A DNA stretch of 64,000 nt from the NCBI GenBank assembly GCA_000746015.1, contig JQKK01000006.1, positions 1 to 64,000 of the forward strand. The letters run 5' to 3'. The DNA comes from Lachnospiraceae bacterium MA2020. Lineage in GTDB: Bacteria; Bacillota; Clostridia; Lachnospirales; Lachnospiraceae. The position numbers and the translations under genes are program-made. Positions 8,888-17,591 of the stretch are shown here, piece by piece. Numbering within the stretch: the first letter of the stretch is position 1; each line of letters opens with the position of its first letter. A model generated the notes under the pieces. The model worked only from the letters and a program-made list of their open reading frames with translations, did not search any database and was not told where the DNA came from.

Positions 8888-9583
8888 TTAACTGTTAACC
8901 CTGAAAAAGTATCCAACACCCCATTTTGTATGTACATAGCGTGGATAGCTTGGGGTTGCCTCAACCTTCTCGCGCAGTCTTCTGATATGAACATCAACCG
9001 TTCTCTCATCTCCCGGATAGTCCTCACCCCAGATGGTAGTAAGAAGATCCTCTCTTGAGAATACCTTGTTTGGATTTCTCGCAAGGAGTACAAAAAGCTC
9101 AAACTCCTTAGCAGTAAGGTTGATCTCTTTATCACCCACATGTACATCTCTAAGCTCGATATCGATTTTAAGCTCACCAAAATCAAGCTTATTAGTTGTG
9201 TCATCAACTTTATTTCTCTTCTCTACACGGCGCATGATAGCCTTGATACGCGCCTTAACCTCAAGAATATTGAATGGCTTTGTGATGTAATCATCAGCGC
9301 CATACTCAAGTCCCATAATCTTGTCAATATCATCGCCCTTTGCTGTAAGCATAACTATAGGAACATCAGAAAACTCACGAATCTGCTGGCATACCTCAAA
9401 GCCTGTGAGCTTTGGAAGCATTACATCGAGAAGAATGATATCATAAGGAACTGCTCCTGCAAGCCTTACAGCTTCTTCTCCATCATATGCGGCATCAGCT
9501 TCCATACCGTCCTGCCTCAGCGCAAACATAATGCCTTTTACAATATTCTTTTCATCATCTACTACAAGAACTCTTTTTCCCAT
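8888..9583 (-). CDS. OmpR/PhoB-family response regulator
   Basis: A 231-residue two-domain regulator. The receiver domain has VVDDEKN (acidic pair at 9-10), the phosphoacceptor Asp53 in ILLDVMLPK, the Thr/Ser position in VMLTAK and Lys in ITKPF. The winged-helix DNA-binding domain has LTAKEFELFVLLARNPNKVF and the recognition segment ERTVDVHIRRLREKVE. I prefer the ATG at 9583 (GKRVLVVDDEK) over an upstream in-frame start that would overlap comEA, although its ribosome site (AGGAT) is modest. It pairs with the kinase that follows. Confidence 0.92.
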   Translation of the reverse strand: MGKRVLVVDDEKNIVKGIMFALRQDGMEADAAYDGEEAVRLAGAVPYDIILLDVMLPKLTGFEVCQQIREFSDVPIVMLTAKGDDIDKIMGLEYGADDYITKPFNILEVKARIKAIMRRVEKRNKVDDTTNKLDFGELKIDIELRDVHVGDKEINLTAKEFELFVLLARNPNKVFSREDLLTTIWGEDYPGDERTVDVHIRRLREKVEATPSYPRYVHTKWGVGYFFRVNS

Positions 9584-9596
9584 AAATCTGCCAATC

Positions 9597-10214
9597 CTAT
9601 ATTTTGATATAATCCTTGATCTTTGCATAAAGGCCAGCCTTTATGCCCGCTACATTTTTGATATCTTCTATATCTTTAAATGAGCCATGCTCACTTCGAT
9701 ATGCTATTATCGCTTCGGCTCTTGAACCACCTATACCACTAAGTGATGTAAGCTCCTCCGCTGTGGCAGTATTGATATTGACCTTGCCATCGTCAGCCTC
9801 ATTTGACACTTCAAGCGCACTGGCGATCTCATCCTTAGACGGGATCTTTATCTGCTCTCCGTCAGATAACAGAGCTGCCTGATTGACAGCATCTTCCGCT
9901 GCTCCCTCAAGGCATCCTCCAGCCATCTCAAGTGCTTCAAATACATGTGAGCCATTTTTCAATGTATAAACCCCGGGGCTTTTGACCGCTCCGCAGACAT
10001 AAACATAGATTTTGCCCACGCTGTCAGCACTTACTTCCTCCCGAAGCTCTTCATATCCCGTATCATCTGATACATCATACTCACTTGCAAGTTCTTCCTC
10101 AAGGTCATCTTTTTCGCATCCACTTAAACAAAGAGCGATAAGCATTACGCACAAAAATACACCGATACGAAATACCATCGCCCTTTTTATCTGCTGCTTC
10201 TGCTTAATTTTCAA
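9597..10214 (-). CDS. comEA: ComEA-like DNA receptor lipoprotein
   Basis: A 205-residue protein with a signal ending in the lipobox LCLSGC, an acidic spacer, an SLBB domain (IYVYVCGAVKSPGVYTLKNG) and a C-terminal helix-hairpin-helix domain (NINTATAEELTSLSGIGGSR). This is the domain order of ComEA, which binds double-stranded DNA outside the membrane and hands it to ComEC. The lipobox is notable because the classical Bacillus ComEA is anchored by a transmembrane helix. The TTG start at 10214 is supported by AGGAG six bases upstream. It is the first gene of the group. Confidence 0.88.
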   Translation of the reverse strand: MKIKQKQQIKRAMVFRIGVFLCVMLIALCLSGCEKDDLEEELASEYDVSDDTGYEELREEVSADSVGKIYVYVCGAVKSPGVYTLKNGSHVFEALEMAGGCLEGAAEDAVNQAALLSDGEQIKIPSKDEIASALEVSNEADDGKVNINTATAEELTSLSGIGGSRAEAIIAYRSEHGSFKDIEDIKNVAGIKAGLYAKIKDYIKI

Positions 10215-10270
10215 TATAAACTCCTGACTGATTTAAAGCCAGACAGTCCCGATTACCACATTACCGTTTT

Positions 10271-10299
10271 ATTCTACTCTTAGAAAATTAAATATGCAA
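10271..10299 (-). promoter_or_regulatory. Sigma-A promoter of the comEA group
   Basis: On the minus strand a -35 TTGCAT (10294-10299) and -10 TAGAAT (10271-10276) are separated by 17 bp, about 60 bp upstream of the comEA start codon. Confidence 0.65.
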
Positions 10300-10340
10300 C
10301 ATTATTTTAAAATTTTTGTAAATATTCACTCAAAACCCAA

Positions 10341-11531
10341 TTAAGACAACACTTTCTTTAAGATATCACACATCTCATCGATATGCTCTTTCTCCATTAT
10401 GAGTGGCGGAACAAGACGAAGTATGTTAGCTCCGGCAGTTATCACTATAAGTCCTGCCTCTCTTGCCTTATCCACTGTATCTCCGACTGGTCTGTCAAGC
10501 TCTATGGCTCTCATAAATCCTGCGCCTCTTGTCTCCTTTATGCATGGCACCTCAGAGGCAAGTTTCTCAAGCTTTTCTTCAAGATAAGGCGTAAGATTTT
10601 TTACATGCTCGACTATACCAAGCTTTTCATACTGGTTAAGTACTTCGAGCACAGCTGCTGTTGCGAGCGGATTGCCGCCGTAGGTTGAGCCATGATCACC
10701 CGGTACGAGTGATTTCTCTGCAACTCTCTCAGTCATAAGGAAAGCCCCCACCGGAACACCGCAGCCGAGAGCCTTTGCAGTTGCCATGATGTCTGGCTTG
10801 ATACCATACTGCTGGAATGCAAACATGCTTCCTGTACGTCCCATACCACACTGCACTTCATCAAGGATGAGTAAAATATCCTTCTCATCGCAGAGCTTTC
10901 TCACACCCTCGATAAACTCTTTCTTCCCAGGATAAATACCGCCTTCGCCCTGCACTGTTTCCATGATCACAGCACAAGTCTTTTCATTCACAAGTGCCTT
11001 AACGCTCTCAAGATCATTGTACTTTGCGAATTTGATATTTCCTATACCCGGACCAAAAGCTTCCCTATAGTGAGCATTTCCTGTTACAGAAAGCGCCCCC
11101 ATTGAACGTCCATGAAATGAATGCTCCATAGCGATTATCTCATAATCACTGGCAGGCTTCTTAGTGTAGGCATATTTAAGAGCTGACTTGATCGCGCCCT
11201 CAATAGCCTCAGTACCGCTGTTTGTAAAGAAAACCCTGTCCATGCCGGATACTTTGTTAAGCTTTTCTGCCGCCTCTACAGATGGCACATTGTAGTAAAG
11301 GTTTGAAGTATGGATGATCTTGTCTATCTGGTTTTTAAGAGCATCATTATACTCTTTATTTCCATATCCAAGCGCAAAAACTGCTATTCCCGCTGCAGCG
11401 TCGAGATATTTATTTCCATCAGTATCATATAGATACATTCCCTCTCCGCGCTCAAAAACTACCGGGTAACGATTATAGGTATGGAGAAAGTTCTTATCTC
11501 CCTTTTCCATGTACTGCTGTGATGTGCTCAA
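10341..11531 (-). CDS. argD: Acetylornithine aminotransferase
   Basis: A 396-residue class III PLP aminotransferase that converts N-acetylglutamate semialdehyde to N-acetylornithine with glutamate as amino donor. The PLP lysine is Lys253 in ATAKALGCG, the ring-nitrogen Asp is in LILDEVQCG (about 224) and the phosphate loop is [11 protein letters not shown] (about 104-114). The start is a TTG overlapping the argB stop (TTGA), with AGGAGG upstream, so argB and argD are translationally coupled. It is the last arg gene of this strand. The closely related ornithine and succinylornithine enzymes are less likely given the neighbours. Confidence 0.95.
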   Translation of the reverse strand: MSTSQQYMEKGDKNFLHTYNRYPVVFERGEGMYLYDTDGNKYLDAAAGIAVFALGYGNKEYNDALKNQIDKIIHTSNLYYNVPSVEAAEKLNKVSGMDRVFFTNSGTEAIEGAIKSALKYAYTKKPASDYEIIAMEHSFHGRSMGALSVTGNAHYREAFGPGIGNIKFAKYNDLESVKALVNEKTCAVIMETVQGEGGIYPGKKEFIEGVRKLCDEKDILLILDEVQCGMGRTGSMFAFQQYGIKPDIMATAKALGCGVPVGAFLMTERVAEKSLVPGDHGSTYGGNPLATAAVLEVLNQYEKLGIVEHVKNLTPYLEEKLEKLASEVPCIKETRGAGFMRAIELDRPVGDTVDKAREAGLIVITAGANILRLVPPLIMEKEHIDEMCDILKKVLS

Positions 11532-12430
11532 TTCTCGTCCTCCTCTTTAACTATAGCCGTACCAATACCTTTCTGTGTAAAGAACTCAAGTAAAAGGCAG
11601 TGCAGAAGTCGTCCATCAAGAATATGCACTCTGCCTACTCCGCCTCTGATAGCGTCTACGCAGTTGCCAAGCTTTGGTATCATGCCTCCTCCGATATAGC
11701 CGCTGTCTAAAAGCTCCTGAGCCTCACTTGCTGTCAGACGTGAGATGAAGCTTGACTTATCGTTAATATCCTTGTAAAGTCCCTCAATATCTGTAAGGAA
11801 TGCAAGCTTTTCTGCCTTCATAGCCTTTGCTATGGCGCAGGCTGCATCGTCTGCATTTATATTGTATGTGTCATAATTTTCATCCATTCCGATAGGAGCT
11901 ACGATCGGTATAAAGTCCTTATCGAGAAGATCTGTCAGGATATCAGGGTTAACCTTTGTAACTTCTCCGACATATCCTATATCTTTTCCGTCAGAAAGCT
12001 TTTTCTTTACTTCAAGAAGTCCTCCGTCCTTGCCGGATACACCGATAGCCTTTACTCCAAGCTTCTGCACAAGCTGCACAAGACCTTTATTCACCTTGTT
12101 GAGAACCATCTCTGCAACTTCCATTGTCTCAGTATCTGTAACTCTGAGACCGTTTACAAACTGCGGCTCCATGCCGACTTTGCCTACCCAGCGGCTGATC
12201 TCCTTGCCGCCGCCATGCACAATTATAGGCTTAAATCCTACAAGCTTAAGAAGTGTAACATCCTTAATAACATTTTCCCTAAGCTCATCAGATGTCATGG
12301 CTGATCCGCCATACTTTACGACTACTATGCTGCCATTAAACTCTCTGATATAAGGAAGTGCCTCAATAAGCACGCTTGCCTTATCCTGCACCTTCTGCAT
12401 CTCTGTTTCTTTCATTGTTCCGGACTCCAT
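11528..12430 (-). CDS. argB: Acetylglutamate kinase
   Basis: A 300-residue amino-acid kinase that phosphorylates N-acetylglutamate, the second step of arginine synthesis and usually the arginine-inhibited one. Visible motifs are VVKYGGSAM near residue 39, [11 protein letters not shown] for the substrate glycine loop, and [12 protein letters not shown] near the nucleotide site. The N-terminal helix ahead of the kinase core ([16 protein letters not shown]) is the type found in arginine-sensitive hexameric enzymes. AGGAGGAAGGAG precedes the ATG. Confidence 0.96.
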   Translation of the reverse strand: MESGTMKETEMQKVQDKASVLIEALPYIREFNGSIVVVKYGGSAMTSDELRENVIKDVTLLKLVGFKPIIVHGGGKEISRWVGKVGMEPQFVNGLRVTDTETMEVAEMVLNKVNKGLVQLVQKLGVKAIGVSGKDGGLLEVKKKLSDGKDIGYVGEVTKVNPDILTDLLDKDFIPIVAPIGMDENYDTYNINADDAACAIAKAMKAEKLAFLTDIEGLYKDINDKSSFISRLTASEAQELLDSGYIGGGMIPKLGNCVDAIRGGVGRVHILDGRLLHCLLLEFFTQKGIGTAIVKEEDEN

Positions 12431-12448
12431 TTTTTCTCCTTCCTCCTA

Positions 12449-13678
12449 TCAGCTCCTGTAATCTGCATTTATCTTTACATAGTCGTAAGTGAGGTCGCAT
12501 CCCCACGCAGTTGCCTCTTCATTACCCATTTTCATATCGGCGGTCACATGTACGCACTCTTCGCTGAGGATATTTGTTGCATCCTCCTCGCTGTAGTCAG
12601 CCTGCACACCATCCTTAAATATCAGCATCTTGTCATTTTTTCCCTCAAACCAAAGCTCGATATTCTCCGGATCAAACTGAACTCCAGAATAGCCAAGAGC
12701 ACAGAGTATCCTGCCCCAGTTTGCATCATGTCCAAAGATTGCAGCCTTTGTAAGTGATGAAGTGATTACAGACTTTGCAAGTACACGGGCATTTTCCTTT
12801 GTATCAGCGCCCATGACCTGTACTTCAAAAAGTGCTGTAGCACCCTCTCCATCGCCTGCCATCATCTTTGCCAGCTTTGTTGTCACCATGTGAAGTGCTT
12901 CACAAAATGTGTCAAAAGCCTCGCCTTTTTCTGTGATCTCAGCATTTCCTGCCATACCGTTTGCCATCAGGAGAAGTGTGTCATTAGTAGAAGTATCTCC
13001 ATCGACAGATATCATGTTGAAGCTGTCAACGACATCTTTTGAAAGTGCCTCCTGAAGCAGTGGCTGGCTTACAGCTGCATCTGTTGTCACGTAGGCAAGC
13101 ATGGTACACATATTTGGATGGATCATTCCGGAGCCTTTGCTCATACCGCCTATCGTAACTGTCTTTCCATCAAGCTCAAAGCTTACAGCAACCTGCTTGG
13201 AATGAGTATCTGTTGTCATTATCGCCTCTGCTGCCTCAGTACCTGCCTCCAGAGTATCAGAAAGTTTGGGTACAAGCTTTTCTATACCTTCGCTGAGCTT
13301 ATCCATCTTAAGCTGCATACCGATTACTCCGGTAGAGCCTACCAGGACTTCATCCTTTCCGATTCCCAGAAGCTCCGAAGCCTTCTTTGCTGTCTCTTCA
13401 CAGTACTCAAGTCCCTGCTTGCCTGTACATGCATTGGCGATACCTGAGTTTACAACAACTGCCTGTGCGATTCCTCTGCCCTTTACGATGTCTCTGTCCC
13501 AGATGACCGGAGCTGCCTTGACCACATTTGTTGTAAAAGTACCTGCCACATTGCAAGGCTTCTCAGAATAAACCATTGCCATGTCTTTTCTATTCTGATA
13601 CTTAATGCCTGCCTCTGCGCCTGCCGCTTTAAATCCTTTTGCTGCTGTGACTCCGCCATTTATATACTCGATCTTCAT
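12449..13678 (-). CDS. argJ: Bifunctional ornithine acetyltransferase/N-acetylglutamate synthase
   Basis: A 409-residue ArgJ of normal length. It recycles the acetyl group from N-acetylornithine to glutamate and, in bifunctional forms, also makes N-acetylglutamate from acetyl-CoA. The precursor self-cleaves before a threonine in a HPNMATML-type motif; here it reads HPNMCTML with Thr192 as expected nucleophile and Cys191 in place of the usual Ala. Substrate motifs GSTGVIG (about 114) and KGSGMIHPNM are present, and the C-terminus GCDLTYDYVKINADYRS is complete. It overlaps the upstream acetyltransferase gene by ATGA. Confidence 0.95.
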   Translation of the reverse strand: MKIEYINGGVTAAKGFKAAGAEAGIKYQNRKDMAMVYSEKPCNVAGTFTTNVVKAAPVIWDRDIVKGRGIAQAVVVNSGIANACTGKQGLEYCEETAKKASELLGIGKDEVLVGSTGVIGMQLKMDKLSEGIEKLVPKLSDTLEAGTEAAEAIMTTDTHSKQVAVSFELDGKTVTIGGMSKGSGMIHPNMCTMLAYVTTDAAVSQPLLQEALSKDVVDSFNMISVDGDTSTNDTLLLMANGMAGNAEITEKGEAFDTFCEALHMVTTKLAKMMAGDGEGATALFEVQVMGADTKENARVLAKSVITSSLTKAAIFGHDANWGRILCALGYSGVQFDPENIELWFEGKNDKMLIFKDGVQADYSEEDATNILSEECVHVTADMKMGNEEATAWGCDLTYDYVKINADYRS

Positions 13679-14193
13679 TCGTTAAACCTCTCTATATTGT
13701 TTTCGTTTAGTTTAAAGTCGTAATAATTCAGATCCTCTCTCTGCTTCCAGCCGATGCCTTTCCAAAAAGCATTTCCTACATCATTCTGGGTGAAAGCTAT
13801 AAGGGCTACCTTGTTGATCTTTTCCTTCTGAAGCGCATTCATCGCCATGACAACCATAGCCTTACCTATTCCATGCATGCGGTACTTCTCCTCTACACAG
13901 ACGTGGTAAAAAGTCGCGCGTCTGCCATCATGTCCGCAAAGTATCGCGCCTACGATATGACCATCAGCTTCAGCAACTATCGATGTTGCCGGATTTCTTG
14001 CAATAAATTTTGCCACTCCCTCATAGCTGTCATCAATGCTTCTTATCGAAAAGCCCTTGATGGAAAGCCAGAGCTCATGCACTCCCTGATAGTCATCGAT
14101 GGTCATCGTCCTCACACTGAATTTGGTCTCTTTTTCGTTAGTCATAGTTTTCTTACGCAAGCTCCATTTTGTATTTTTGAATTTTTCCCACAT
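13675..14193 (-). CDS. GNAT-family N-acetyltransferase inside the arg operon
   Basis: A 172-residue GNAT protein. The acetyl-CoA-binding segment is EEKYRMHGIGKAMVVMAMNA, with the preceding strand FYHVCVEE and the late GNAT segment FWKGIGWKQRE. I chose the ATG at 14193, which lies 11 bases after the argC stop with AAGGA between them; an in-frame ATG at 14145 would give a protein starting MTNEKETKF. It overlaps argJ by four bases, so it is an integral member of argC-GNAT-argJ-argB-argD. It could supplement N-acetylglutamate formation, but it does not look like a classical ArgA and the substrate is unknown. Confidence 0.85.
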   Translation of the reverse strand: MWEKFKNTKWSLRKKTMTNEKETKFSVRTMTIDDYQGVHELWLSIKGFSIRSIDDSYEGVAKFIARNPATSIVAEADGHIVGAILCGHDGRRATFYHVCVEEKYRMHGIGKAMVVMAMNALQKEKINKVALIAFTQNDVGNAFWKGIGWKQREDLNYYDFKLNENNIERFNE

Positions 14194-14203
14194 TTCCTTA
14201 TCC

Positions 14204-15244
14204 TTACGGTACCATCGGTATAGCCCTGAGACCTTCTGCCTCATCAAAGCCAAACATAATATTCATATTCTGAACAGCCTGTCCTGCGGCACCCTTTACA
14301 AGATTGTCAATAGCGCCCATCATTACAACCCTGTTTGTTCTCTCATCAACCTTAAATCCGATATCTACAAAATTGCTGCCTTCAACAAATCTTGTCTCCG
14401 GTACCTGATCATCCTTCATAAGTCTGATAAACTGCTCATTTCCATAATGCTTCTCGTAAGCTGCCTTGATGTCCTCTGCTGTGACGCCACTCTTAAGTGT
14501 TGCAGTCTCTGTAGCAAATATACCTCTGTTCATAGGCACCAGGTGAGGAGTGAAGTTTATCATGATAGGACTTCCATTTGCATAAGAAAGCTGCTCCTCG
14601 ATCTCCGGTGTATGGCGGTGATTAGTTACTCCATACGCCTTTGCACTTTCATTTACCTCACAGAAAAGATTTGCAACCTTTGCTCCCCTGCCTGCGCCCG
14701 ATACTCCGGAGAGTGCATTTATTATAAGTGTATCTGCATCGATAAGCCCTTCCTTAACAAGTGGATATGCTGTAAGGATGGAGCAGGTTGTAAAGCATCC
14801 CGGGTTTGCCAAAAGCCTTGTACCTGCAATGTCTTTTCGGTTGATCTCGCAAAGACCATACACAGCCTTTTTGATAAGCTCCGGTGACTTGTGCTCAAGC
14901 TTGTACCACTTTTCATAAGTAGCAACATCTTTTATCCTGTAGTCAGCGGAAAGATCGATAAACTTTGCCTTTGCCAGAAGCTCATCTGTAAGTACTGATG
15001 CCAAAAAGCCCTGTGGAGTTGCTGTGAATATCACATCGACCTCATCAGCAAGGCTACTGATATCATCTGCTATACAAGGTGAATCTACTATCTTAAAAAG
15101 GTTTCTATATATAGAAGCGTAATCCTGTCCCGCAAAACTCTTTGAGTAAAGCCACTTTATCTCGACTTCCTTGTGTCCCAAGAGAAGCCTTACTATTTCA
15201 TTTCCTGCATATCCGGTCGCACCAATTATTCCAGCCTTAATCAT
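14204..15244 (-). CDS. argC: N-acetyl-gamma-glutamyl-phosphate reductase
   Basis: A 346-residue NADPH-dependent reductase producing N-acetylglutamate semialdehyde. It has the Rossmann start AGIIGATGYAGNEIVRLL, the catalytic Cys150 in LLANPGCFTT and the substrate region VSGAGRGAK. It is the first gene of the minus-strand arg operon, with TAGGAGG before the ATG, and is divergent from argG. Length and motifs are normal. Confidence 0.96.
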   Translation of the reverse strand: MIKAGIIGATGYAGNEIVRLLLGHKEVEIKWLYSKSFAGQDYASIYRNLFKIVDSPCIADDISSLADEVDVIFTATPQGFLASVLTDELLAKAKFIDLSADYRIKDVATYEKWYKLEHKSPELIKKAVYGLCEINRKDIAGTRLLANPGCFTTCSILTAYPLVKEGLIDADTLIINALSGVSGAGRGAKVANLFCEVNESAKAYGVTNHRHTPEIEEQLSYANGSPIMINFTPHLVPMNRGIFATETATLKSGVTAEDIKAAYEKHYGNEQFIRLMKDDQVPETRFVEGSNFVDIGFKVDERTNRVVMMGAIDNLVKGAAGQAVQNMNIMFGFDEAEGLRAIPMVP

Positions 15245-15600
15245 AGAAACCTCCTAAAATTCCATTTAATATATGTTATTCGACAATTGCATATTTTTTA
15301 ACTTAATGCAACACTTCTAATGTATACCTTTAAAGTGCTAAAGACAAGAATTATCTTAAATCGCGTCAACTTTAACTTTGTATAAATATACATCTATTTT
15401 TATGTTTATGCAATAGTTATGTATAATTTTTATGCACTTTGTTTAGTTTTTGAGGTGTTATATGAATATTTTTCCACTTGCATGTTATTTGATATTGATG
15501 TATAGTGTTTTTTGTAAGCGAAATACAGCGTATATGATGTGTAATATTTGTATACACTAATTCTATAATCTATAAGACATTTTAAAAGGAGAGTTTAACT
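15245..15600. promoter_or_regulatory. Divergent argC/argG control region with ArgR-like palindromes
   Basis: A 356-bp AT-rich region without a gene. It contains several imperfect palindromes built from TGTATA or TTGCAT half sites: TTGCAT...ATGCAA at 15287-15311, TGTATAAATATACA at 15379-15392, an ATGTATAA...TTATGCA element at 15419-15436, and GTGTA...TATACAC at 15539-15557. These resemble Gram-positive ArgR (AhrC) boxes, which carry an ATGCAA-type half site. A -10 TATAAT for argG lies at 15564-15569 with a poor -35, and AAAAGGAGAG precedes the argG ATG. The last palindrome lies just upstream of this -10, where a repressor would block transcription. Confidence 0.55.
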
Positions 15601-16821
15601 ATGGCAGAGAAAGAAAAAGTAATACTTGCTTATTCCGGCGGACTTGATACTACAGCTATCATTCCATGGCTCAAAGAAAACTACAACTATGATGTAGTAT
15701 GCGTATGTATTGACTGTGGTCAGGAAGAAGAGCTCAACGGTCTTGAAGAAAGAGCAAAGTCATGCGGAGCTTCAAAGCTCTACATCGAAGATGTTTGTGA
15801 TGAATTTGCTGATGAGTACATACTTCCATGCGTACAGGCACATGCCGTATATGAAAACAAGTATCTTCTCGGTACTTCTATGGCACGTCCGCTTATCGCA
15901 AAGAGACTTGTAGAGATCGCCCGCAAAGAAAAAGCTGTTGCTATCTGCCATGGTGCTACCGGTAAGGGTAATGACCAGATCCGTTTCGAGCTTGGTATCA
16001 AGGCCCTTGCACCAGACTTAAAGATCATCGCTGCATGGCGCGATCCTAAGTGGACAATGGATTCTCGTGAGTCTGAGATCGAGTACTGCCGCGCACATGG
16101 CATCAATCTTCCATTCTCTGCTGACTCATCATACAGCCGTGACCGTAACCTTTGGCACATCAGCCACGAGGGACTTGAGCTTGAGGATCCTTCTATCGAG
16201 CCAAACTATCCACATCTTCTCGTACTTGGCGTACGTCCTGAGGATGCACCTGATGCAGGTGAGTATGTGACAATGACTTTTGAAAAGGGTGTTCCTACTG
16301 CAGTAAACGGTGAGAAGATGAAGGTTTCTGATATCATCCGTACACTCAACAAGATCGGCGGCAAGCATGGTATCGGTATCATCGATATCGTTGAAAACCG
16401 AGTTGTCGGCATGAAGAGCCGCGGTGTATATGAGACTCCTGGCGGAACTATCCTTTATGCAGCACACGAGCAGCTTGAGGAGCTTATCCTTGACCGCGAG
16501 TGCATGCGTGAGAAAAAGCGTGTCAGTGACGAGCTAGCACAGCTTGTTTACGAAGGCAAGTGGTTTACACCTCTTCGTGAAGCACTTACAGCTTTCATCA
16601 CTTCTACACAGCAGTATGTAACAGGTGAAGTTAAGTTTAAGCTTTACAAAGGAAATATCATAAAGGCTGGTGAGAAGTCACCATATTCACTTTACAATGA
16701 GAGCCTCGCTTCATTTAAGACAGGCGACCTTTACGATCACCACGATGCTCAGGGCTTCATCACTCTCTTTGGTCTTTCTACAAAAGTACGTGCTATGAAA
16801 ATGGCTGAAAACAACAAATAA
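15601..16821 (+). CDS. argG: Argininosuccinate synthase
   Basis: A 406-residue ATP-dependent ligase joining citrulline and aspartate. The PP-loop AYSGGLDTT is at residues 10-18, the ATGKGNDQIRFELG segment contacts aspartate/citrulline, and FSADSSYSRDRNLWHIS is the usual late motif. It is complete. No argH (lyase) or argF follows in this window, so the final steps are encoded elsewhere. It is followed after 23 bp by a LytTR regulator on the same strand. Confidence 0.97.
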   Translation: MAEKEKVILAYSGGLDTTAIIPWLKENYNYDVVCVCIDCGQEEELNGLEERAKSCGASKLYIEDVCDEFADEYILPCVQAHAVYENKYLLGTSMARPLIAKRLVEIARKEKAVAICHGATGKGNDQIRFELGIKALAPDLKIIAAWRDPKWTMDSRESEIEYCRAHGINLPFSADSSYSRDRNLWHISHEGLELEDPSIEPNYPHLLVLGVRPEDAPDAGEYVTMTFEKGVPTAVNGEKMKVSDIIRTLNKIGGKHGIGIIDIVENRVVGMKSRGVYETPGGTILYAAHEQLEELILDRECMREKKRVSDELAQLVYEGKWFTPLREALTAFITSTQQYVTGEVKFKLYKGNIIKAGEKSPYSLYNESLASFKTGDLYDHHDAQGFITLFGLSTKVRAMKMAENNK

Positions 16822-16844
16822 TAGGGTATCGGGGGTATTATTAA

Positions 16845-17591
16845 ATGGCACTTTACATCGCCATACTAGATGATAACCCAGCAGAAAGAAAGCAGTTCGA
16901 GCGGCTTCTCTCAAGAGAGGCGTCAGCTCGGACTTCTTCTGGTGAGGTTATATATATTGACTCTTATGGTAATGAAGAATCACTTAGTTCTATAGTCTTA
17001 AAATATGATCTGATCTTTATAGATATCAGCGACAGCAAACGTGATGGCACGATGATCGCAGCCGATTTCAGAAACAAAGGTTTTACAGCTCCGATCGTAC
17101 TGTGTTCTGATATGATAAAATATGAGATGGAGTACGGCAAAAATCCAACTTTTATCGTGAAGCAAAAACCACTCTGGCAAAGAGATTTTGCAGAGTACAT
17201 CGATCTTGCATCAAAAGAAAAAGCTGACAAGCCGCTGCGCATAGAGTTTAGAAATGAAGTTGACGCCATCTATCTTACACAGGATGAGATTCTCTATGCC
17301 AGACAGCATGACGGGTACATGAATATAACACTGACTGAAGGACGAAAGTTCCAGTATTTAGGCGATCTCTTTAGCCTGGAAAATCTGCTCATGAGCTTTG
17401 ATCCTATATTTCTGGAAATATCAAAAAGCACCGTCCTCAACATGCAATACGTAGTATCTCACTCGATAAACGCATTCAAGATGTCAGACGGTGCTGTACT
17501 TCGTTATAATATTATCCAAAAGCCGGTGATCACCCGCTATTGGAAGCAGTATCTTGACTTCAAACTTGCCAGGAAAAATGAAGAAAATTAA
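16845..17591 (+). CDS. LytTR-family response regulator, orphan
   Basis: A 248-residue regulator with an N-terminal receiver domain (acidic pair ILDDN at 8-11, phosphoacceptor Asp60 in LIFIDIS, Lys in IVKQKP) and a C-terminal LytTR DNA-binding domain from about 140 (EVDAIYLTQDEILYARQHDG and FLEISKSTVLNMQYV). LytTR regulators usually control secreted products or cell-density responses with a HPK10-type kinase, but no kinase gene is beside it. It lies 23 bp after argG and may be read through from the arg promoter. Its stop overlaps the convergent degV gene by four bases. Confidence 0.88.
   Translation: MALYIAILDDNPAERKQFERLLSREASARTSSGEVIYIDSYGNEESLSSIVLKYDLIFIDISDSKRDGTMIAADFRNKGFTAPIVLCSDMIKYEMEYGKNPTFIVKQKPLWQRDFAEYIDLASKEKADKPLRIEFRNEVDAIYLTQDEILYARQHDGYMNITLTEGRKFQYLGDLFSLENLLMSFDPIFLEISKSTVLNMQYVVSHSINAFKMSDGAVLRYNIIQKPVITRYWKQYLDFKLARKNEEN

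Noticed and set aside
14099-14887. 262-codon plus-strand frame antisense to argC and the GNAT gene
   Set aside because: It is Cys/Ile/Leu-rich in a way typical of antisense frames, lies over two well-supported genes and lacks a ribosome site.
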